A DNA stretch of 13,342 bases from Candidatus Accumulibacter iunctus. Its GTDB lineage: Bacteria > Pseudomonadota > Gammaproteobacteria > Burkholderiales > Rhodocyclaceae. Position numbers and translations under genes: made by a program. Below the pieces are notes generated by a model. That model saw nothing but the letters and a program-made list of their open reading frames with translations, was not told the origin of the DNA and searched no databases. The stretch lies in NCBI GenBank assembly GCA_002345025.1, contig DDUX01000085.1, positions 1 through 13,342 of the forward strand. The letters run 5' to 3'. Within the stretch, counting starts at the first letter, position 1; every line of letters begins with the position of its first letter. This document shows, in pieces, positions 1-8,391 of this stretch.

Positions 1-1064
1 CCGCCGTGCACAGTCGTCCGCAGGTGCTGCAGGCCGCCCGACCGCAGCACCTCGGCCGACTGCGGCGGTGCCAGCGCACTGCAGAAGGGCAGCAGTGCGG
101 CGCGCACGGCGTCGACCACCACCTGCTGCTCGTGCCTATTCTTGTCGTCGTGCAGCGACGGCGACGCCACGCCGGCAGCGCCAGCCGCCTGCCAGGCGGT
201 CCCGGCGAGCGCGTCGACCTGCACCGTGCCGCGCCGCAGAACCAGCAAGCGCTCGGGAGTCGCGCCGACGAAGCTCTCGCCAGCGCGGGAGACGCCATAG
301 GTGGTGCAGTACGGATGCCGGTCGCGCAGAGCCGCGAGCAATGGCGCGATGGCAATCGTGCCGTCGGCGGTGCAGCGCAGGCTGCGCGCGAGTACCAGCT
401 TCTCCAGCCGGCCGTCACTGATGGTCCGCAAAGCGGCAGCGACACGCGCCATGAAAGCCTGTCCGGCAAGCGGCCCGGCTGTCTGCGGCAGAAGCGCCGC
501 CGCGGTGCGCAGCGGCCGCTGGGCACCGCGGCGCAGTTCGCCGAGCCAGCCCGGCAACGCCGCCTCGCCAACAGCGGCGACACAGCTGAAGGTCGCGGTG
601 CGCCGACCGCTGCCGCTGCGCAACAGGATCGCCGGCACCAGCAGCTGGGCGTTCGGCCAGGCGTCAGCACTCTCGTCGGCGAAGGCAAAGCCGAGATGCG
701 CCAGCGGGCTGACGCCGGTCCGCTGCGGGTCGTCGTGCTGCCAGACCGCCTGCAGCCCGCCAAGGGCCGCCTGCAGGGCGGAAAAACGCGCTTCCCCGGT
801 GCTGCGAAAGTCGATCGCACGGCCGATCGCCAGGCGGTGGTCGGAGCGCCCGCAGGCGAGCGGCGATGCCCACCAGCTGCCCTCGCCACGGCTCAGGTCG
901 ACGCCGGGCCAGTCGTCGCCGTCACCACCGAGCCAGTCGTCGTCGCCGGCGCCAAGGTCGATGCTGATGCTCAAGAGATCATTGCTGCGGGCACGGGCGA
1001 GCCGGGCGCGCAGGCGGCCGCGAAGGAGCGCGATCTGCGTCGCGTCGAGCAGCGCGCGCGGCAT
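1..1064 (-). CDS. menF: Isochorismate synthase, MenF/EntC-like (3' end beyond window)
   Basis: The product converts chorismate to isochorismate in the cytoplasm, the first committed step of menaquinone synthesis (or of siderophore/salicylate synthesis). The frame is open for 354 codons and runs off the left edge; the family usually has about 430-470 residues, so roughly the last quarter is missing. Chorismate-binding motifs are visible in order: EKLVLARS with Lys222, the position of the family's general base; FVGATPERLL with Glu271, 49 residues later as expected for the general acid; DALAGTA at 284-290; and DDKNRHEQQVVVDAV at 306-320, the metal-binding helix region. The ATG at 1064 overlaps the TGA of menE by one base (TGATG), which indicates translational coupling. 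Its position right after menE favours the menaquinone role over siderophore synthesis. The N-terminal 200 residues are divergent, as is usual for this family. Confidence 0.9.
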   Translation of the reverse strand, partial: MPRALLDATQIALLRGRLRARLARARSNDLLSISIDLGAGDDDWLGGDGDDWPGVDLSRGEGSWWASPLACGRSDHRLAIGRAIDFRSTGEARFSALQAALGGLQAVWQHDDPQRTGVSPLAHLGFAFADESADAWPNAQLLVPAILLRSGSGRRTATFSCVAAVGEAALPGWLGELRRGAQRPLRTAAALLPQTAGPLAGQAFMARVAAALRTISDGRLEKLVLARSLRCTADGTIAIAPLLAALRDRHPYCTTYGVSRAGESFVGATPERLLVLRRGTVQVDALAGTAWQAAGAAGVASPSLHDDKNRHEQQVVVDAVRAALLPFCSALAPPQSAEVLRSGGLQHLRTTVHG

Positions 1065-2437
1065 CACGCAGCCTCCGCAGCCAGTCGGCGCAGGACGGCA
1101 CGTTCGAGCTTGCCGAGCGGGTTGCGCGGCAGCCGGTCGACGCAGCGGAATCGCCGCGGCCTCCTGGCGGCCGGCAGATGCTGCCGCGACCAGGCGTGCA
1201 GCAGTTCCAGGTCGGCCTGCCCGACAACCAGCGCCAGCAGCGAGTCACCCCACTCCGCGTCGGCAATCGCCGTCACCGCGACGTCGCTGACCCCCGGACA
1301 GGCGGCCAGACACTCCTCGACCTCAGCGGGATGGACATTGACGCCACCGCTGATCAGCAGGTCGTCGGCGCGACCGCGGATGCTGAGGCGACCGGCCGCA
1401 TCGATCTCGCCGAGGTCGGCAGTGATCAGCCAGCCGTCGACCAGACCGAGGCCCGGGCGCCACTGCGGGTTGAGGTAGCCGGCCATCACCTGCGCCCCGC
1501 GCAGGCAGATGCGGCCGTCGGCAGCGATGCGCGCGGCGAGCCCCGGCAGCGGCGCGCCAACCAGCCCGGGCCACCATTCCAGTTCCGGGTCGAGCAGCGT
1601 CGCCGCCTGCGCCGCGCTCTCGCTGAGGCCCCAACTCGGACGGATCGGCCAGCCGCTGGCCAGTGCGCGTTCGCAGAGTGGCCGCGACAGTGCGCCGCCG
1701 CCGATCAGCGCATGCCGAAGACTGCCCGGCGGCGGCTGGCCAGCGGTGGCATCGAGCAGTCGCGCCAGCATCACCGGCACCAGCGAGACGTGACTCACCG
1801 CCTGTTCGTTGATGTCGCGCCAGACCGCCGGCGCGGCAAAACCGCTGTGCAGCAGGAGCGTCGCGCCGGCCCGCAGGCAGCGATGGAGCAGCGACATGCC
1901 ACCGATGTGGTACAGCGGCAGACAGCCGAGCCAGACGTCACCGGCCGCCAGCGGCAGGCACTGCTGCGACGCGGCGACTGCGGCGGCGAGATTGCCGGCC
2001 GTCAGCATCACCGCCTTCGGCTCTCCCTCGCTGCCGCTGGTGGCGATGACCAGCGCCAGGTCGTTTGCGTCGGCAGCAGCAGGAGCCAGTCCGCGGTAGT
2101 TTGACCACTCGGCTGGCGACGCATCGAGGCGCTGCAGTCGCCCGCCAGCCAGTTCCTGCAGGCGCGGCCAAGCGCTATCGACGGTCAGCGGATCAAGCGG
2201 CAGCAGCGCCGCAGCGGCCGACGAACAGGCGACGGCGGCCAGCGCGAGATCGACCGCGGCACCGCTGCAACCGACGATGGCGCCGGCGGCGACGCCGCTG
2301 CTGCGCAGGCAGGCTGCGCCCTGACCGGCCAGCGCCAGAAGTTCTCCGTAAGCCCATTCGCGCGACGCCGCGCGCAAGGCGCAGGCTGCCGGACGATCGC
2401 GCGCAGCAGCGGCCAGCCAGGAGGCGAGCAGACTCAC
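1064..2437 (-). CDS. menE: o-Succinylbenzoate-CoA ligase (MenE-like acyl-CoA synthetase)
   Basis: This is an ANL-superfamily adenylate-forming enzyme of 457 residues, the usual MenE length. It would activate o-succinylbenzoate with ATP and CoA in menaquinone synthesis. The AMP-binding loop ATSGSEGEPKAV lies at about 132-143, GLSESAAQAATL follows mid-protein, and the hinge and C-terminal domain carry GWLITADLGEID, then GRADDLLISGGVNVHP, then NPLGKLERAVLR with the catalytic Lys at about 443. The start is GTG at 2437: an in-frame TAA lies 12 codons upstream and no earlier ATG, GTG or TTG is in frame. No good Shine-Dalgarno is visible; the GTG overlaps the TGA of a short upstream frame as GTGA, so translation may depend on coupling. 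The substrate is inferred from family resemblance and from the adjacent isochorismate synthase gene; a different short acyl substrate cannot be excluded from sequence alone. Confidence 0.88.
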   Translation of the reverse strand: MSLLASWLAAAARDRPAACALRAASREWAYGELLALAGQGAACLRSSGVAAGAIVGCSGAAVDLALAAVACSSAAAALLPLDPLTVDSAWPRLQELAGGRLQRLDASPAEWSNYRGLAPAAADANDLALVIATSGSEGEPKAVMLTAGNLAAAVAASQQCLPLAAGDVWLGCLPLYHIGGMSLLHRCLRAGATLLLHSGFAAPAVWRDINEQAVSHVSLVPVMLARLLDATAGQPPPGSLRHALIGGGALSRPLCERALASGWPIRPSWGLSESAAQAATLLDPELEWWPGLVGAPLPGLAARIAADGRICLRGAQVMAGYLNPQWRPGLGLVDGWLITADLGEIDAAGRLSIRGRADDLLISGGVNVHPAEVEECLAACPGVSDVAVTAIADAEWGDSLLALVVGQADLELLHAWSRQHLPAARRPRRFRCVDRLPRNPLGKLERAVLRRLAAEAA

Positions 2438-2621
2438 TGCCGATCGGCGCTGCGCTTGTTCATGCGGCGGATCTTACGCAGCTCCCGCTGCCCGCGGCTT
2501 TGCTGCCGATCAAGAAAGCGCCGTGCGCACGCCCGCGTCCAGCCGCCGACGCGGATATCGATCGACGTCGGGGCTTCGTCGCCCGGCCGCGTCCACGGGA
2601 CCGGGCGTCCCGCGAAATCAT
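2434..2621 (-). other. Possible small or frameshifted ORF upstream of menE
   Basis: The frame ending at 2434 is open back to a TAA near 2638 and encodes a basic, Arg-rich stretch with SIDIRVGGWTRACARRFLD and a tail RRMNKRSADRQ. Its TGA overlaps the menE GTG by four bases, an arrangement typical of coupled genes. However, its only in-frame ATG is at 2463, leaving nine codons. A better start, ATG at 2621 with AAGGA seven bases ahead, is in another frame and ends at 2460 after 53 codons. One base change could join the two. I do not recognise the product, and it may simply be noncoding leader DNA. Confidence 0.2.
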
Positions 2622-2648
2622 GATCATGTCCTTGGAATTACCGGGCGC

Positions 2649-3089
2649 TCAGCCCGTTCGCGTGCGCTGTTCGTGCTGCTTCTTGATCAAATACTGCAGC
2701 ATGGCCATCAGCGCCGCGCCGCTCATGCCCACCATCAGGACGCCATTGACCGCCTCCAGCGGCCCGAGCAGCTTCCATGACCTGCTCATGACGATGTCGC
2801 CATATCCCAGCGAGGCGAAATTCACCCCCGAGTGATAGAGGGCTTCGTAGAACTCGGAGAACTCGCCCAGCGCGAGGAACAGGGCGCCCCAGAGGGTGAT
2901 TTGCAGCAGGTTGCCGGCGGTCAGGATCAGCATCGCGATCAGCAGCGGCCAAATCGCGACGCGCGCTCCGACGGCGGCATTCGAGTACGACGCACGCACG
3001 TAGTAGCGGACGCTCCAGAAGGTGAACGTCGTCTGCAGGACCAGGCAGAGCAGCATCGTCGGCAGGCCGACCAGCAGGTTGTGCAGCAT
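2649..3089 (-). CDS. K+ channel-like protein (Ion_trans_2 family), 146 aa
   Basis: This small integral membrane protein has hydrophobic segments at about 5-28 and 45-75, a re-entrant pore helix with the filter sequence NFASLGYGDIVMS at about 91-103, and a last membrane helix at about 110-133, ending in a basic tail. SLGYGD is a conservative variant of the TVGYGD potassium filter. It resembles the short bacterial Ion_trans_2 proteins without a cytoplasmic gating domain. I chose ATG 3089 because AAGGAG lies seven to nine bases upstream; the longer frame reaching 3182 overlaps the preceding gene and has no comparable signal. It is the last gene of the efflux operon, 16 bases after the DUF2955 gene. 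Ion selectivity and the reason for pairing it with a pump are unknown; adjusting membrane potential is one possibility (inference). Confidence 0.85.
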   Translation of the reverse strand: MLHNLLVGLPTMLLCLVLQTTFTFWSVRYYVRASYSNAAVGARVAIWPLLIAMLILTAGNLLQITLWGALFLALGEFSEFYEALYHSGVNFASLGYGDIVMSRSWKLLGPLEAVNGVLMVGMSGAALMAMLQYLIKKQHEQRTRTG

Positions 3090-3105
3090 CGTCAATCTCC
3101 TTGTT

Positions 3106-4137
3106 TCAGCCGCGGTCGAAGAACGGCGCCTGGCGGCGCGCGGCGCGCCAGCGTTCGAGCAACCAGACCAGCGCCCAGGCATAGAGCGCGACGCCGACGA
3201 ACAGGCCGACGCGAACGGCGGATGCCGTCAGTACCCCCGTGCCGCCGGCGCTGTCCTCGATCGCCGGGCCGAGCAGGATCAGCATGGTCATCAGCGCGTC
3301 CTTCCAGAACACGGGCGGGTAGGCCGTGCGTTGGACCCCGAAGATTCGTGCACCGGCCCACAGCGTGGCCGCCATCATCCACAGCAGCAGCATCCACAGG
3401 TTGGGCCAGAGCGACAGACCACACCACACGACCAGAGCCATCGCCGCCCCCATCAGGGTCGATCCCACCAGTTCCTTGCCGGCAGAGCGTGTGTCGATGG
3501 AACCTGCCTGTTGCCCGAGGGTGGCCGTCTTCATGATCGCCGCCAGATAGAACGAGGGGTCGGTCAGCGCCAGCACGAACATCGGCATGACCACCAGCAT
3601 GCCGCGCAGTGCAATCCAGCCCGCCGTCTCGCGGCTGGGGGGCGGCGTCTTGGCGGCCCTGGCGGCTGCGCCCGGCGGATCGGGAAAAAAGGCGTGCGAC
3701 AGGCTGCCGACCAGGCCGCCGACCGCGATACCGGCGGCGATGGTCACGCTGATGACCGTCACCAGCGCCTGCTCGGCCACCCCGGCGACCGGGATCAGCG
3801 TGAACACCACCACCAGGATCGTGGTCAGCGGGTTGCCGGTGCGGATGCCGAAGAAGAACAACGCGTAAAGAATCGCAGCAGTCAGCATGACCGCGGCCAG
3901 CGCATAGTTTTCCAGCAGGGGAACCATCAGCACCCCCGTCACCAGCAGGCCGGCAAGCAGCAGGGCAAAGGCCGCCGCCTTGAGCGGCGGAATTGGCGGA
4001 CCCGGCTTGCACAGAACAATCATGGCCATCAGGCAGACCACGTGCGGCATCTGCAACGCGAAGCCGTAGGCGACCAAGACGGCGAGGCCGAGGCCGACCG
4101 CCAGCCGCAGTACCGCCTTGTCCGCCGGCGCGATCAT
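3106..4137 (-). CDS. DUF2955 family inner-membrane protein (FUSC-like efflux component)
   Basis: The product has 343 residues with two hydrophobic blocks: residues about 8-145, and, after a Pro/Ala-rich cytoplasmic linker near 150-170, a second block of about 175-330. This is the duplicated architecture of DUF2955 and related fusaric-acid-resistance (FUSC/aromatic acid exporter) proteins. Conserved-looking features include CKPGPPIPPLKAAAFALLLA in the first half and RTGNPLTTILVVVFTLIP near 100. Family members are typically encoded beside an HlyD adaptor, exactly as here: the HlyD gene ends seven bases upstream. It would be the inner-membrane part of a tripartite pump, probably for aromatic or amphiphilic acids; the substrate cannot be read from the sequence. 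ATG 4137 has only a weak ribosome site, so translation probably depends on coupling to the HlyD gene. Confidence 0.82.
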   Translation of the reverse strand: MIAPADKAVLRLAVGLGLAVLVAYGFALQMPHVVCLMAMIVLCKPGPPIPPLKAAAFALLLAGLLVTGVLMVPLLENYALAAVMLTAAILYALFFFGIRTGNPLTTILVVVFTLIPVAGVAEQALVTVISVTIAAGIAVGGLVGSLSHAFFPDPPGAAARAAKTPPPSRETAGWIALRGMLVVMPMFVLALTDPSFYLAAIMKTATLGQQAGSIDTRSAGKELVGSTLMGAAMALVVWCGLSLWPNLWMLLLWMMAATLWAGARIFGVQRTAYPPVFWKDALMTMLILLGPAIEDSAGGTGVLTASAVRVGLFVGVALYAWALVWLLERWRAARRQAPFFDRG

Positions 4138-4144
4138 CGGTCGC

Positions 4145-5281
4145 TCAGTAAAGGTAGGAGAGCAGGCTCATCAGCCGGATGTAGCCGGCGCCGAGCAGGT
4201 TCATCAGGAAGTTGTCGCCGGTGAAGACCATCACCTCGGCCTGGCCGCCGGGGCGGAGCCGGCCCAACCGGTCGGCTTCGGCGGCGTCGAACTCGATCGC
4301 CACCGGGAAGCGCTGCGCCTGGCGCAGCCAGTCGCGGCTGTTCTGGATCGTCGGCAGCGTTCCCGGCGGTGCCTGCTGCTGCCCAGAACTGACGCCGCCG
4401 CCGACACTGCGCACACGCCCCTTGAGCACTTCGCCGGGCAGCACGTCGAGGACGATCGCCACCGCGTCGCCAGGGTCGATGTTGCCGAGGTTGTTCTCGG
4501 TCAGGTCGGCGCTGATCCACAGGTCGTGGTTGGCGATCAGCGTCATTGCCGCCGCGCCCGCCTGGGCGAAATGGCCGACATCGGTGCGCAGGTCGGTGAC
4601 GACACCGCGACCGGGAGCGACCACCTGCGTGCGCGCCAGGTCGAGTTCGGCCTTTTCGATCGCCGAGCGCGCGCTGCGCAGCTGCGCGTTGTTGTCGCCG
4701 CTCTCGCCGGCAGCTTCCTGCGCCTTGCGCAGGTCGGCCTCGGCGGCCTTTTCCTGGCTGCGCGCCTGGATCCGCGTGGCCTGCGCGACCTCCAGCCGGC
4801 GCACCGAGATGGCGCCGGGGTCCTCGGCGTAGAGCGTTTCCTGCCGCGTTGCATCCTTTTCGGCCTTGACATGGTTGGCCTGGGCCGACTGCAGCGAAGC
4901 GCGAGCCGCCTCTACGGTCGCCGCCGAGGCATTGACCGATCTCTGCACCGACTCGTAGTCCGAGCGGCTCCTCTGCAGCGCGATGCGGTACTGGCTCGGG
5001 TCGATGTCGAACAGCGGCTGCCCCGACTGAACGACGTCGTTGTTCCTGACGTGCACCGCCAGCACCTTGCCCGCCACTTCGGCGGCGACCGGCACGACGA
5101 AGGCTTGCACCCGCGCCTGCGTGGTGTGCGGCGTCAGCCGGTCGGCGGCGAAGTACCAGAGCAGGCTGGCGGCGATCAGCGCCAGCACGACCGTCGCGCC
5201 GACCCTGGTCGCCTTGCCCGGCTGCGGTACTTCGCCGCCGGTGGCGGTCGACGGGCTCTGGCTCGGCGATTCCTGGGTCAT
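4145..5281 (-). CDS. HlyD/EmrA-family periplasmic adaptor (membrane fusion protein)
   Basis: A 378-residue membrane fusion protein that would bridge the inner-membrane DUF2955 partner and the NodT-like outer-membrane channel. A short Ser/Pro-rich cytoplasmic tail precedes one membrane helix at about 27-46. The first half of the lipoyl-like domain contains VRNNDVVQSGQPLFDIDP at about 79-96. A long Ala/Gln/Arg-rich coiled-coil hairpin runs from about 100 to 215. The second lipoyl half with TQVVAPGRGVVTDLRTDVG begins near 218, and a beta-barrel domain with ADLTENNLGNIDPGDAV follows. The C-terminus is hydrophobic (GAGYIRLMSLLSYLY). The ATG overlaps the stop of the outer-membrane factor gene as ATGA, a classic coupled junction. 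The family call is firm; the transported compound is unknown. Confidence 0.92.
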   Translation of the reverse strand: MTQESPSQSPSTATGGEVPQPGKATRVGATVVLALIAASLLWYFAADRLTPHTTQARVQAFVVPVAAEVAGKVLAVHVRNNDVVQSGQPLFDIDPSQYRIALQRSRSDYESVQRSVNASAATVEAARASLQSAQANHVKAEKDATRQETLYAEDPGAISVRRLEVAQATRIQARSQEKAAEADLRKAQEAAGESGDNNAQLRSARSAIEKAELDLARTQVVAPGRGVVTDLRTDVGHFAQAGAAAMTLIANHDLWISADLTENNLGNIDPGDAVAIVLDVLPGEVLKGRVRSVGGGVSSGQQQAPPGTLPTIQNSRDWLRQAQRFPVAIEFDAAEADRLGRLRPGGQAEVMVFTGDNFLMNLLGAGYIRLMSLLSYLY

Positions 5282-6843
5282 CGTTCTTCCTTCTCCGGGG
5301 TCATCTGGGGTGGGGCGACATCGGGCGGCGGTAGCGGCGCCGCCAGCATCTCCCGCCAGTCGCTGCGTTCGGCCATCGTCTCGCGTGTCGCGTCATCCAG
5401 CAGCGGCCGGCTGCGCGCCTGCTGCCAGCCGCCACCCATCGCCTTGTACAGCGTGACCAGGCTCTGGGCAACGTTGCCGAGGTTGTTCACCAGCCGCTCC
5501 TGCTGGTTGAAGAGTGCCCGCTGCGAATCGAGCACGCGCTCGAAGCCGGCCATCCCTTCGCGGTACTGTTTGCTGGCGATGTCGAGCGAGCGCCGCGCCG
5601 CCTTGACCGAGTCCTCGAGCAAGGGAACCTGCTCGCGGTTGGCGACGAAGCCGACGGCAGCGTCATCGACCTCGCGCGCCGCCTGCAGCACCGTTCCCTG
5701 GTACTGCTCGTAGAGCTGCTGGAAGCGGGCATCCTGCACCAGCACCTCGTTGCTCAGGCGGCCGAAGTCGAAGACGTTCCACACCAGGCTGGGGCCGATC
5801 GCCCAGTCGAGCTTCCTCGGTGCCCCGGACAGCGACGTCGACGAGACGCCGAGCGAGCCGAGCAGCGCGATCGATGGGTAGAGGTCGGCGACGCTGACGC
5901 CGATCAGCGCCGACTGGGCCGCCAGTTGCATCTCGGCGGCGCGCACGTCGGGGCGGCGGCGCAGCATCTCGGCCGGCATGTCGGCAACGATCGCCAGCTC
6001 GCTCCGCGGAATGCGCTCCTTGCCGGCCGCCATTTCGGGCAGCGGACCCGGCGGGCGGGCGAGCAGCACGGAGAGCGCGTTCTGCGTCTGGCGCAGGCTG
6101 CCCTCGATCTGCGGGATCGCGGCGAGGGTGCTCAGGTACTGCGACTTCGCCTGCTGCACATCGAGTTCGGAGTCGTTGCCGTGCTTGAAGAGGCGCTCGG
6201 TGATCTCCAGGCTGCGCCTCTGCAGTGCGGCGTTTTCGTGCGCGATCGTCAGCCGCATTTCGAGGGTGCGGATCGACGCGTAGAGGGTCGCGACCTGCGC
6301 CGCGATCAGCACCTGCAGGTCGTCGTACTGCGCGATGGTGGCGAAGTAGCCGGCATCCGCGGCTTCGATGCTGCGCCGGAACTTGCCCCAGAAATCGATC
6401 TCCCAGCCGACGCCGAAGCCGATGTTGTACGCCGTCAGCACAGTATCCGGCCCGCTGCTCGCCTCGGTTCCCATGCGCATGACCTTGCCGGTCACCTGCT
6501 GCTGCTGCGGGTAGAGCAGGCTGCCGGCGATCGCCAGTTGCGCGCGCGCCTCCATGATGCGCATGCCGGCCGTGCGCACGTTCGGGTTGATGCGCTGCGC
6601 CTCGGCGACCAGCGCGTCGAGTACGGGATCGTCGAAGTTGCGCCACCAATCCTCGGTCTGCGCCCGCGGCCTGCCGCGTTGTTCCTCGGCCAGCGCCGTC
6701 AGCGAACCGCCCGACCAAGCAGCGAGCCAGGGCGCTTCGGGCCGCTTGAAATCCGGCCCGACGGCGGCGCAACCGCCGAGCAGCAGCGCCGCGGCGAGGA
6801 CGGAAAGCGGACGGCCGGACACCCCGGCAAGGCGTTTCCGCAC
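5278..6843 (-). CDS. NodT-family efflux outer-membrane lipoprotein (TolC-like)
   Basis: This 521-residue outer-membrane factor would form the trimeric exit duct of the pump. A lipoprotein signal is visible: basic start, hydrophobic core, then LLLGGC with Cys25 as lipidation site, followed by AAVGPDFKRPEAPW, the characteristic NodT/OprM-type opening. Two OEP repeats follow, with typical sequences GVGWEIDFWGKFRRSIEAAD (about 148-167), RRPDVRAAEMQLAAQSALIG (about 298-317), and SLVWNVFDFGRL in the second repeat. A Pro-rich tail of about 20 residues ends the protein. The start is GTG 6843, four bases after the stop of the AI-2E gene and without a clear Shine-Dalgarno, so it is probably translated by coupling. 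The length is slightly above the usual 470-500 because of the extra C-terminal tail. Confidence 0.93.
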   Translation of the reverse strand: MRKRLAGVSGRPLSVLAAALLLGGCAAVGPDFKRPEAPWLAAWSGGSLTALAEEQRGRPRAQTEDWWRNFDDPVLDALVAEAQRINPNVRTAGMRIMEARAQLAIAGSLLYPQQQQVTGKVMRMGTEASSGPDTVLTAYNIGFGVGWEIDFWGKFRRSIEAADAGYFATIAQYDDLQVLIAAQVATLYASIRTLEMRLTIAHENAALQRRSLEITERLFKHGNDSELDVQQAKSQYLSTLAAIPQIEGSLRQTQNALSVLLARPPGPLPEMAAGKERIPRSELAIVADMPAEMLRRRPDVRAAEMQLAAQSALIGVSVADLYPSIALLGSLGVSSTSLSGAPRKLDWAIGPSLVWNVFDFGRLSNEVLVQDARFQQLYEQYQGTVLQAAREVDDAAVGFVANREQVPLLEDSVKAARRSLDIASKQYREGMAGFERVLDSQRALFNQQERLVNNLGNVAQSLVTLYKAMGGGWQQARSRPLLDDATRETMAERSDWREMLAAPLPPPDVAPPQMTPEKEER

Positions 6844-6847
6844 CGGA

Positions 6848-7981
6848 TCAGAGCATCAGGGAACCCGCGCCGCCCGTGGCCGGTTGCCGCGCGCGCTCCG
6901 GATTGTCCTTGACCCAGCGCATGAAGATCTGGTAGCCGAGCGCGAGTGCTGCGGCGCCGACGAACATGCCGAGGATGCCGTCCGTCGCCATCCCGCCAAG
7001 CGCGCCGATCAGGATCACCGGCATCGGCGCATCGACGCCGCGGCCGAGCATCAAGGGCTTCAGGACGTTGTCGACCGAGCCGGCAACCATGATCAAGACG
7101 CTGTAGGCAATGGCCGGCGTCGTTTCGTAGTCGCCGCTCGTCCACATCCAGCCGATGACGGGCAGCGTGACGATGGCGGCAGGCACCTGAACGATGCCGA
7201 GCAGGAGGACGACCAGTGCCAGCGCGCCGGCGAACGGAACATGCGCGATGATCAGCGAGATGCCGATCAGCAGTGCCTGGATGCAGGCGATGCCGATGAC
7301 GCCAGAGGCAACGGCGCGCACCGTCGAGGTCGCCAGATCGGTGAACTCGGCGCCGCGGGCGATGCCGGCGAAGCGCTCGAAGATCGCCTGCATGGCGCGA
7401 CCTCCCGGCTCACCGAAGGCCATCATGATGCCCGCGACGATGAACGAAAACATGAACTTGAGCAGGCCGCCGCCGAGGCTGGCAACGATGCCCAGCGCCT
7501 TGCCCGCCAGTTCGCCGATCTTCGGCTGCATGTTCTTGACGAGTGCGGGCAGGTCGCTGTGCGCTTGCGACCAGACTGCATGGGCCTTCTTGCCGACGAT
7601 CGGCAACTCCGCGACGCTTGCCGGCGGTGCCGGGATCGTGAGCGTGTTGTCCTTCACCCCGTTGATCAACCCATGCACCGAATCGCCGAATGAACTGCCC
7701 AGGATCACGGTCGGCACGACGATCAGGCCGAGGCCGAGGACGACGATCAGCGTCGCCGCGCGCCCCTGCTTGCCGCCAATCCGCTTCGCGAGCATCTGCT
7801 GCAGCGGATAGAGGGTGACCGCCAGGATCAGCGCCCACAGCATCATCGTCAGGAACGGCGCGAAGAAGTGGAAGCACAGCCACACGAGGGCAAAAACGAG
7901 GCCGACGCGGACGAAGACGTCAAGCAGGCGGCGCGCCACGCGGTCTTCCAGTTCGTGATCGGGTTCGCGGAGGGAATTCAT
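6848..7981 (-). CDS. AI-2E family transporter (PerM/YdiK-like)
   Basis: A 377-residue multi-spanning inner-membrane protein of the AI-2E exporter family, whose characterised members export autoinducer-2 or exchange Na+ for H+. Hydrophobic segments occur near the N-terminus (two at about 20-60, one near 75-95) and in the second half, with a large extracytoplasmic region between about 95 and 195. The C-terminal signature is clear: GSVDNVLKPLMLGRGVDAPM followed by a Gly-rich hairpin GALGGMATDGILGMFVG. I chose ATG 7981 because AAGGAG lies seven bases upstream; the frame could open at 8017, but that start lacks a signal. It is the first gene of the five-gene efflux operon and overlaps by four bases (ATGA) the end of the frame upstream. 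Substrate unknown; the family name does not prove AI-2 export. Confidence 0.9.
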   Translation of the reverse strand: MNSLREPDHELEDRVARRLLDVFVRVGLVFALVWLCFHFFAPFLTMMLWALILAVTLYPLQQMLAKRIGGKQGRAATLIVVLGLGLIVVPTVILGSSFGDSVHGLINGVKDNTLTIPAPPASVAELPIVGKKAHAVWSQAHSDLPALVKNMQPKIGELAGKALGIVASLGGGLLKFMFSFIVAGIMMAFGEPGGRAMQAIFERFAGIARGAEFTDLATSTVRAVASGVIGIACIQALLIGISLIIAHVPFAGALALVVLLLGIVQVPAAIVTLPVIGWMWTSGDYETTPAIAYSVLIMVAGSVDNVLKPLMLGRGVDAPMPVILIGALGGMATDGILGMFVGAAALALGYQIFMRWVKDNPERARQPATGGAGSLML

Positions 7982-8330
7982 CGGGCATCTCCTTCGGTGT
8001 GGGTAAGGCATCGGCAAGCGTCTGCCGCGGCGGGAAGAGGTCGCTGTGCCACTCGATCGGTCGACTTGGCGGCAGCTTCGCCGGTGACGGTCGTCAAGCC
8101 GCGTTTGGCGACGAGCAGGCTGATGCAGGCCTCCTGGCCGACTCTACACCAGTATCGGGTACCGTGAACGTTCTGGCCCATTCGTAGCCACGCCGGTCCA
8201 GTTGCGGCTCGCCGCCCGCTCCCTTGGCGCCGACCAGGTCGGCGACGTCGGATGGGGTCTTGGCCAAGGCGGAGGCGGCCAGGATGACGAGGGCCGCGCA
8301 AACGATCGCGAGACGGCAGGCCCTTTCCAC
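7978..8330 (-). pseudogene. Small exported protein, apparently frameshifted
   Basis: From GTG 8330, with GAGGA seven bases upstream, the frame encodes a signal peptide (hydrophobic core ending ALA at 21-23) and then DVADLVGAKGAGGEPQLDRR and GYEWART. Past this point the frame looks noncoding, but the minus-one frame continues with TRYWCRVGQEACISLLVAKR and GLTTVTGEAAAK. The hand-over falls near 8165-8172 and would need one missing base (or two extra). Small exported proteins with a DLVGA..GE..L..RGY opening followed by a YW...C..V segment fit the spliced reading; I cannot name the family. The second frame stops at 7978, overlapping the AI-2E start as ATGA, which supports that frame being the genuine end. 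A real lesion or a sequencing indel would look the same. Confidence 0.55.
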
Positions 8331-8391
8331 TGCGTTGTCCTCTGCTGGTCATGCGATGAAACCGACCCACGACCGCCGCACCTGCGGCCGG

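Noticed and set aside
6..1478. 490-codon plus-strand open frame
   Set aside because: Antisense to the isochorismate synthase and menE genes, both of which carry conserved catalytic motifs on the minus strand.
3092..4012. 306-codon minus-strand frame inside the DUF2955 gene
   Set aside because: Out of frame with the membrane protein; composition is Arg/Gly/Asp-rich without hydrophobic segments, and it lacks a start signal.
4118..5713. 531-codon plus-strand open frame
   Set aside because: Antisense to the HlyD and outer-membrane factor genes, which have clear family motifs; no ribosome site or domain supports it.
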